NCBI GenBank assembly: GCA_902812405.1
Contig: CADDZI010000011.1
Coordinates: 1 to 52,623, forward strand
DNA from: a bacterium
GTDB taxonomy: Bacteria > Vulcanimicrobiota > Vulcanimicrobiia > Eremiobacterales > Eremiobacteraceae
Direction: 5' to 3'
Length of the DNA: 52,623 nucleotides
In this document: piece after piece, positions 47,675-52,623 of the stretch
Layout of the letters: every line of letters begins with the position of its first letter
Numbering within the stretch: position 1 is the stretch's first letter
Position numbers and translations under genes: made by a program
Notes under the pieces: model-generated
The model's input: only the letters and a program-made list of their open reading frames with translations
Database searches by the model: none
Told to the model about the DNA's origin: nothing

Positions 47675-48489
47675 ACCAAATCCGCCGCCCGAAAGACGGT
47701 CCCGTCCGCGCACACGCGGGCGACGTCGAAGCTCCGCGTTTCGCTCTCAGCGCGCGGATAGCCCGTACCTTGCGGGCAGCCGCGGCGAACGGGCACAACA
47801 CATCCCCAGCACGTACCGAGAGAGCAGCCGAACGTTTCCTCCAAGGACACTTCGCACGTGATGCCGTGATCGTTCGCGTAGGCGCAGAGTGCGCGCAGCA
47901 TGCCCGGCGGACCGCAACCGTAGAGAACACCCGGCGGAGCCAATGCCTGCAAGCGCTGAATGACGGTCCCGCGGAAACCGCTCGACCCGTCATCGGTGCA
48001 GACGTCAAGGGGAAACCCAAAGATCTGGAGTTCGCGCATGCCGACGAGGAGGTTCGCCGATCGCGCGCCGAGCAGGATGGTCGCGTCCATGCCAGCGTTG
48101 TGCAGCTCGCGAGCCAACAACCACATCGCCGCAACGCCCAAGCCGCCGGCCACAAGGGTGGCTCGGGTAGTACGCTCCTCAGGGAGCCGGAAGCTATTGC
48201 CGAGAGGGCCGATACAGGATACTGCTGTTCCCTCGGCGAGGGAAGCGAGACGGCGAGTCCGTTCACCCCATTCTTGGAAGAGAAGGCTAAACGTATCGTC
48301 CTGGACGGTATAGATGCCCAGGGGCAGCCGCACCATGAACGTACCGGGCAGGTCCAGAGCAACAAATTGAGCGGACTTGGCGGCCGCGGCAATCTGCGGA
48401 GCACGCAGAGTCAGATACCAAAAGCCGGGAGGTAGAAACTCCCGGCGCACGAGCGTCGCGGGCTCGAGGTACGGCCCACTCTGAGACAT
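47662..48489 (-). CDS. pyrK: Dihydroorotate dehydrogenase electron-transfer subunit
   Basis: FAD and [2Fe-2S] subunit that passes electrons from PyrD to NAD+. The 275-aa protein has a ferredoxin-reductase-type FAD domain (MVRLPLGIYTVQDDTFSLLF), an NAD-binding domain (ATLVAGGLGVAAMWLLAREL, VLYGCGPPGMLRAL), and a C-terminal cluster-binding set CSLGTCWGC plus VCADG (C-x4-C-x2-C then a distal Cys). It is the first gene of the pyrimidine operon. Upstream is a hairpin-rich gap. Confidence 0.95.
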   Translation of the reverse strand: MSQSGPYLEPATLVRREFLPPGFWYLTLRAPQIAAAAKSAQFVALDLPGTFMVRLPLGIYTVQDDTFSLLFQEWGERTRRLASLAEGTAVSCIGPLGNSFRLPEERTTRATLVAGGLGVAAMWLLARELHNAGMDATILLGARSANLLVGMRELQIFGFPLDVCTDDGSSGFRGTVIQRLQALAPPGVLYGCGPPGMLRALCAYANDHGITCEVSLEETFGCSLGTCWGCVVPVRRGCPQGTGYPRAESETRSFDVARVCADGTVFRAADLVWQT

Positions 48490-48733
48490 AGTGGAGCACG
48501 TTTTTCGCGCCGGACGGCGACACGCCCTTGGTCTGCCGGGTATCGGGCTGCCCCATGGCCCTCACGTGTGACGTTCTCTCGGTCGCGCACGCGCGACCGC
48601 TACGGTTTTCCGGTGCGTAACGGCCGCGTTGACGCGGCCGACGGAACGTCACGCCATGCAATCACCGGACTCGGTACGTTCTGTCGGTCGCGCACGCGCG
48701 ACCGCTACGGAAGCGGATGCTCTCGCGGGCGCG
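48490..48733. repeat. Three hairpin repeats in alternating orientation
   Basis: Minus copy 48579-48603 (stem GGTCGCGC/GCGCGACC, loop AC), plus copy 48618-48642 (stem GGCCGCGT/ACGCGGCC, loop TG), minus copy 48684-48708 (as the first). GACGTTCTC precedes the first and GGAACGTCACG follows the second, matching the spacer sequences of other doublets. No gene is seen in these 244 bases between the pyrK start and the SIMPL stop. Confidence 0.85.
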
Positions 48734-49501
48734 CTAGCGCACGAGAAACGTTACGAACACCGTCGCCGAAATCGTATCCGTCCCGGGCAAGATCGGCGCG
48801 GCCGACACCATGCGCGCCATCATGGGCCCCGGGGACACCTCAGCCGATGGCGCCACCGTGCTGATGGTCTCGATGCGGACGACGTGCAATCCGGCGGCAC
48901 CCGCGATTGTCTGCGCGACCCGGCGCGCGGCGGCGACCGCTTTCCCGAGCGCCTCCAGGTACAGAGAATCCGCGCGGCTGGACTGATAGCTTAAACCGTA
49001 GGAAACGTTTGCACCCGCGGCAATCGCGGCGTCCAAGACTCGGCCGGCATCGGCAACCGCCGTGGTCACCTGAAGCGTCTCAGAGGCGACGTACGACCCG
49101 GCAGGTGCCATCCGGGCCTGGGCGGCCATGGGTTGCGGTTGCCCGGGCTGGGGAGCAGGCGGCTCGCGATACTCAAGGTTGTATCCCGAGGTTTGAATCG
49201 AGCGCGCGGGGATTCCCAAGCGTTCGATCGCCGCGATCACCTGTGCCGCGGTTGTGTTGACACCCTCTGCGGCGGCGGTTGCCGTCGGGGCCTCGTTGCG
49301 CACGCCCAACTGCATGCGCGCGATGTCCGGCACGTACTCCACGTTGCCCGACGCATTGACGGTGATCGAGGGTGGCCTCGTCATCATCATGCCACCCATC
49401 ATCTCGCGTCCTTGCGCCCGGGCTTGCACCGGCGCGAGTGATGTGGCTGCCAAAGCCGCCACCGCGAGCCCTAACCCCGCCATACCACGCGTCGTCTTCA
49501 T
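48734..49501 (-). CDS. SIMPL (DUF541) domain periplasmic protein
   Basis: A 255-aa exported protein of the SIMPL/DUF541 family (YggE-like), associated in other bacteria with oxidative-stress protection or unknown periplasmic roles. Residues 1-29 are a signal peptide (MKTTRGMAGLGLAVAALAAT, ending QARAQ). The domain starts PPSITVNASGNVEYVPDIAR and includes GIPARSIQTSGYNLEYRE, then LQVTTAVADAGRVLDAAIAAGANVSYG. A Pro/Gln/Met-rich insert (PPAPQPGQPQPMAAQARM) interrupts the domain. AAAGGAG stands before the ATG, which sets the start. Confidence 0.92.
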   Translation of the reverse strand: MKTTRGMAGLGLAVAALAATSLAPVQARAQGREMMGGMMMTRPPSITVNASGNVEYVPDIARMQLGVRNEAPTATAAAEGVNTTAAQVIAAIERLGIPARSIQTSGYNLEYREPPAPQPGQPQPMAAQARMAPAGSYVASETLQVTTAVADAGRVLDAAIAAGANVSYGLSYQSSRADSLYLEALGKAVAAARRVAQTIAGAAGLHVVRIETISTVAPSAEVSPGPMMARMVSAAPILPGTDTISATVFVTFLVR

Positions 49502-49598
49502 CTGAAGTCTCCTTTCGGGTTCACGTTCAACCGCCGCCGCCACACGGCACATGCCGGCTGCGCCAGAGCTGCCGCGACGTCTTCGCTCAGGCCGGACC

Positions 49599-50141
49599 TC
49601 AGGCGAGGGCGATACGCTCGATTGCTTCGTAGCGCGTCGTCTGACCTGCCGGCAGCGATTCCATGAGCGTCAGGCGAACAACCTCCAGGCCGGCTGTCCC
49701 GGGCAGTGGCGGCAGCGCAACCGGCCGCCGATCCTTGATGCGGCAGATCGTCACGTGAGGATGCGGATCGTTGTCAAAAGTGTAGCCCAGAGCGGCGCAC
49801 GTGTCGCGTACCTCGCGGGCACATTCCGCGAAAGCCCGATTCGACGTGCGACTCCCCAGCCAGATGACCCTCGGCCGGCTGGGATTGGGGAAAGCTCCCA
49901 GCACGTCGAACACAATGTTGAAGGGTTTGACACGCGAGGCAGCCCTGCGGAGTGACCGCGTAAGGTCCTCAAGCTGGTCCTGCGGGGTTGCCCCCAAAAA
50001 TGCAAGCGTACTGTGAAGCTTCTCGGACGGTTCGAAGCGTGCACCGCGCAGTCCGGCATCTTCCAACACCGCCGCTGCGCGGCAAGCCAGGTCGCGCACC
50101 GCGTCGTTCACCTCGATGGCGACAAAGAGCCGACGGGTCAC
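49599..50141 (-). CDS. thpR: RNA 2',3'-cyclic phosphodiesterase (LigT-like)
   Basis: Opens 2',3'-cyclic phosphate ends of RNA; the family (2H phosphoesterases) is defined by two HxTx motifs. Both are present in this 180-aa protein: HSTL (His43, Thr45) and HVTI (His129, Thr131), with typical surroundings RLFVAIEVND and NDPHPHVTICRI. The start is GTG at 50141. No strong ribosome binding site is seen. It diverges from the response regulator across 133 bases. Confidence 0.94.
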   Translation of the reverse strand: MTRRLFVAIEVNDAVRDLACRAAAVLEDAGLRGARFEPSEKLHSTLAFLGATPQDQLEDLTRSLRRAASRVKPFNIVFDVLGAFPNPSRPRVIWLGSRTSNRAFAECAREVRDTCAALGYTFDNDPHPHVTICRIKDRRPVALPPLPGTAGLEVVRLTLMESLPAGQTTRYEAIERIALA

Positions 50142-50262
50142 TGCGGCTTATGATTCGGAGCACACCGAGGGCTGTCCCGCGCAGCGCCTGTTCGACCCGG
50201 AATCGCCATTGGGTATCCGGCACTTTCACCCCAGGTTAATGCACGCCGCCGTGCCGGCCGAC

Positions 50263-50268
50263 TAGATT
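50263..50268 (+). promoter_or_regulatory. Possible leaderless -10 element (TAGATT) before the response regulator
   Basis: TAGATT (TANNNT) ends 6 bases before the ATG at 50275, and that start lacks a Shine-Dalgarno sequence. This spacing would give a leaderless message. No clear -35 box is present. Confidence 0.35.
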
Positions 50269-50274
50269 TACTGT

Positions 50275-50970
50275 ATGGATGTCGCGCAGGCTTCGACCAA
50301 GCCTCGGCAGCAGAAGATTTTGATCGTTGAGGACGATGCCAACATCGCCCGGGTCTTGCAGTTGGAGCTTGAGCACGAGGGGTTTGCCGTCGAAGTCTGC
50401 AGCGACGGCGTGACCGCCATCGAGCGCGCGCTGAAGCAGCCCGATCTCATCGTCCTCGACATCCTCCTGCCCCGCATGGACGGGCTCGAAGTCTGCCGCC
50501 GGGTGCGCAAGCACTCGTCGGTGCCGATCATCATGCTCACCGCCAAGGACGCGGTCCCGGATCGCATCACCGGCCTGGAAACCGGCGCCAACGACTACCT
50601 GACGAAACCGTTTTCCATCGAAGAGCTGCTGGCCCGCATCCGCGTACAGTTGCGGAGCCGGGAGCCTGCCCCGCGCATCCTCCAGGCCAAGGATCTCACC
50701 CTCAACCGCGACACGCACGAAGTTCAGCGCGCGGGGCGGCCGATCAGCCTCACCGCGAAGGAGTTTGCCTTGTTGGAGTTCCTCCTGCTGTACCCTAACA
50801 AGGTGCACACGCGCGACGAAATTTTCAACAGCGTCTGGGGGTCGGACTACCTGGGCGAGTCGAACCTCATCGACGTGTACATCCGCTACCTGCGCAACAA
50901 GATTGACACCGCAAGCGACGAGAAGCTGATTCACACCGTGCGGGGAGTCGGCTATTCACTCCGCACCTAG
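50275..50970 (+). CDS. OmpR/PhoB-family response regulator
   Basis: A 231-aa two-component regulator. The receiver domain (14-128) has acidic pocket Glu19-Asp20-Asp21 in IVEDDANIAR, phospho-acceptor Asp62 in IVLDILLPRMDG, LTAK and the KPF lysine. The winged-helix DNA-binding domain (140-230) has LTAKEFALLEFLLLYPNKVHTRDEI, NLIDVYIRYLRNKID and ends HTVRGVGYSLRT, typical of OmpR. The kinase gene overlaps its end by 17 bases, so they form a pair. Target genes are unknown. Confidence 0.95.
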   Translation: MDVAQASTKPRQQKILIVEDDANIARVLQLELEHEGFAVEVCSDGVTAIERALKQPDLIVLDILLPRMDGLEVCRRVRKHSSVPIIMLTAKDAVPDRITGLETGANDYLTKPFSIEELLARIRVQLRSREPAPRILQAKDLTLNRDTHEVQRAGRPISLTAKEFALLEFLLLYPNKVHTRDEIFNSVWGSDYLGESNLIDVYIRYLRNKIDTASDEKLIHTVRGVGYSLRT

Positions 50971-52423
50971 CTCGCCTCGTATCCCCTTCTTCACCAGCCT
51001 GCGCGCCCGCATCACCTTCGCCTACGCAGGCCTCCTCGCGCTGGTGCTGGTCGGCTTCGCGGGCGTCATCTACGCGGGCGCGCGCGACGTTCTCTTGTCC
51101 GCATCCGCGTCCCACGTCGCCGACACCGCGCAGCAGCTCCAGCGCGAGCTCCAGACGGCAAGCCAGAACAACCCCTTCGGGGTCGTCGCGACGCGCACGG
51201 CACTGGGTGATCAGACGTTCCTCGACGGCTTCTCCGGGACCGGTTTGTTCATCGAAGCCTACAATCAGTATGGCCGCCCGATCGGCAAGAGCACGAATCT
51301 CGGCACAGCCGATATCCCGACGACTCTCGAACACCGCGGTTTGCCGCGCCGCCTGCCCGCGCTCGGGGAGTGGGGGATTGCCCAAGGTGACACCGGACGA
51401 CTGCTGGTTGTGCGCGTTCCTCTGCGGGCGGGTTCGACGCTGGAAGCGACCGTTGACGTCGCGGAGTCGCTGGCCAGCATGGATGCCGTCCTGGCGCGCT
51501 TTCGAAGATTCCTCTTGATTGGGCTGGCTGTGGCTTTGGCATGCATCGCCCTGGCCAGCCTGTCGCTCGCCCGTGCCGCACTCGGACCGATCGGGCACAT
51601 CACCCAGGCGGCCCGCGATATCAGCAGCGAGGACCTGAGCAAACGACTCAACTGGACCGGCCGCGCCGACGAGCTTGGCTTGCTCGCGCGCGCCTTCGAC
51701 GATATGTTGGCCCGTTTGGAATCGTCGTTTGCGCGCGAGCGCCGTTTCATCGCCGACGCATCGCACGAGCTCAAAACGCCGCTCACCGTCATCAACGCCA
51801 ACGCGCAGATGCTGGCCCGCTGGGGCGCCCGCAATCCGGATGTCATGGCCGAGGCACTGGCGACGATCGAGGCCGAAAGCGCCACGATGGCCCGTGTCAT
51901 CAACGCCATGCTGACGCTGGCCAAGACGGACGATCCGGGCGCCCTCACCCTGGAGCCGGTCGATCTGCGGCGCATCGTGACGGACGTCGGCAACGCCCTG
52001 CAAACCACTGCTCACGCCAAAGGGCTCGTCCTGCGCGTGGACGCGGGGCCCGCCGAATCCCCGGTCTTTGTGCGCGGCGAACCCGGACTCTTGCGTCAGC
52101 TGGTCACGAACCTCGCCGACAACGCCATCAAGTTTACCCAGCAGGGAGGTGTCACGCTCAACCTTGCGGCTCGCGATGGCATGGCGCATCTGGCCGTTGC
52201 CGACACCGGTCCGGGCATACCATCCGACGCACTGCCGCATATCTTCGAGCGCTTCTACCGGGCCGATCCGGCTCGCTCGCGCAACGTCGAGGGGACGGGC
52301 CTGGGTCTCGCCGTTGTGCAAAACATCGTCCGCCTGCATGGCGGCGACATCCAGGTTCGCAGCCAACCCGGCCACGGCACGTGCTTTGATATCAGCCTGC
52401 CTTTGCTTGGATCCGGTGCGTGA
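50954..52423 (+). CDS. Sensor histidine kinase, apparent ATT start
   Basis: Membrane partner of the response regulator. Helix 1 (FTSLRARITFAYAGLLALVL onward) is followed by an extracytoplasmic domain of ~145 residues, helix 2 (LLIGLAVALACIALASL), HAMP, HisKA with HELKTPLT (His271), and an ATPase with NLADNAIKFT, DTGPGIP, FERFYR and GTGLGLAVV. The first GTG (51044) falls inside helix 1. Upstream in frame there is no ATG, GTG or TTG before a stop at 50927, but ATT at 50954 has GGGGAG 6 bases before it, giving 489 aa (IHSAPSSPRIPFFTSLRA). I take that as the start; GTG 51044 (459 aa) is the fallback. Confidence 0.92.
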   Translation: MHSAPSSPRIPFFTSLRARITFAYAGLLALVLVGFAGVIYAGARDVLLSASASHVADTAQQLQRELQTASQNNPFGVVATRTALGDQTFLDGFSGTGLFIEAYNQYGRPIGKSTNLGTADIPTTLEHRGLPRRLPALGEWGIAQGDTGRLLVVRVPLRAGSTLEATVDVAESLASMDAVLARFRRFLLIGLAVALACIALASLSLARAALGPIGHITQAARDISSEDLSKRLNWTGRADELGLLARAFDDMLARLESSFARERRFIADASHELKTPLTVINANAQMLARWGARNPDVMAEALATIEAESATMARVINAMLTLAKTDDPGALTLEPVDLRRIVTDVGNALQTTAHAKGLVLRVDAGPAESPVFVRGEPGLLRQLVTNLADNAIKFTQQGGVTLNLAARDGMAHLAVADTGPGIPSDALPHIFERFYRADPARSRNVEGTGLGLAVVQNIVRLHGGDIQVRSQPGHGTCFDISLPLLGSGA

Positions 52424-52623
52424 AGCGAGACTTCCGGCACGCCGGTCGCGTTTCTCATCAACCCTTCATGCCCGGCCCACCCGGGTCTCATTCCCTTCAG
52501 CGGCGGTTCCCCGTACAATGAGATGACGCGGGCGTGCGCCAAGCCGCGTCACCAAGAGGATGCTGAAGACAAAGATGCCCCATGCCCCAGTTGCCCCGCT
52601 TTCGGTCGCGCGAGCGCAACCGC
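52424..52623. other. 3' flank of the kinase gene, hairpin repeat at the window edge
   Basis: I see no supported gene in these 200 bases. A minus-oriented hairpin repeat begins at 52602 (TCGGTCGCGC, loop GA, GCGCAACCGC) and runs off the end; one stem pair differs from the consensus. Confidence 0.6.

Overview
The window is a GC-rich chromosomal segment from a bacterium. It is densely packed, with about 44 protein genes and no rRNA, tRNA, phage, insertion sequence or CRISPR array that I can recognise. A TonB-dependent-receptor-like outer-membrane protein, a flippase and a GT9 heptosyltransferase-like enzyme point to a two-membrane (diderm) cell. The set of thiolase, 2-oxoacid dehydrogenase, carboxypeptidase-regulatory-domain receptor, archaemetzincin and FkbM genes, plus many short palindromes between genes, would fit a little-studied lineage such as Eremiobacterota/Vulcanimicrobiota. 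That placement is inference and weak.

Layout. 1-6.4 kb: a minus-strand 2-oxoacid (probably branched-chain) dehydrogenase operon (E1 alpha, E1 beta, E2 cut by the window edge), then an aldehyde dehydrogenase and a thiolase, with a small unknown gene between; this looks like catabolism of branched acyl units to acyl-CoA. 6.6-11.9 kb: a Nudix hydrolase, an ABC-2 exporter pair coupled to a diverged polyprenyl-synthase-like gene, a divergent squalene/phytoene-synthase-like gene, and an archaemetzincin lacking its catalytic Glu. 11.9-16.1 kb: acpS-nnr and ligA. 16.2-21.5 kb: an orphan family-5 solute-binding lipoprotein and a large TonB-dependent-type receptor. 21.8-24.3 kb: a divergent mercury locus (merA facing a Cys-Cys membrane protein and a secreted thioredoxin-like protein) driven by two interlocking promoters. 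24.5-29.6 kb: uvrA with two PilZ or PilZ-like genes behind it, and a HAD phosphatase. 29.7-38.4 kb: a surface-glycan cluster (two FkbM methyltransferases, a GT39-like membrane protein, GT4, flippase, GT9, GT2). 38.8-44.7 kb: uvrB, then prs, rplY, pth, DUF2905 and an ArgB-like pseudokinase. 44.8-48.5 kb: a GYD-domain protein and the pyrimidine operon pyrK-pyrD-pyrF-pyrE. 48.7-52.4 kb: a SIMPL protein, an RNA cyclic phosphodiesterase and an OmpR-type two-component pair.

Threaded through the intergenic gaps is a family of about 20 short hairpins whose stems change by compensating base pairs while the flanks stay fixed (TAGC before, GA after). They often sit in head-to-head doublets, like BIMEs. 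Two genes (pth and the sensor kinase) carry conserved N-termini that lie upstream of every ATG, GTG or TTG, so they probably start at CTG and ATT. Those, the mercury locus, the HAxxH archaemetzincin and the isoprenoid/ABC group are the items most worth following up.
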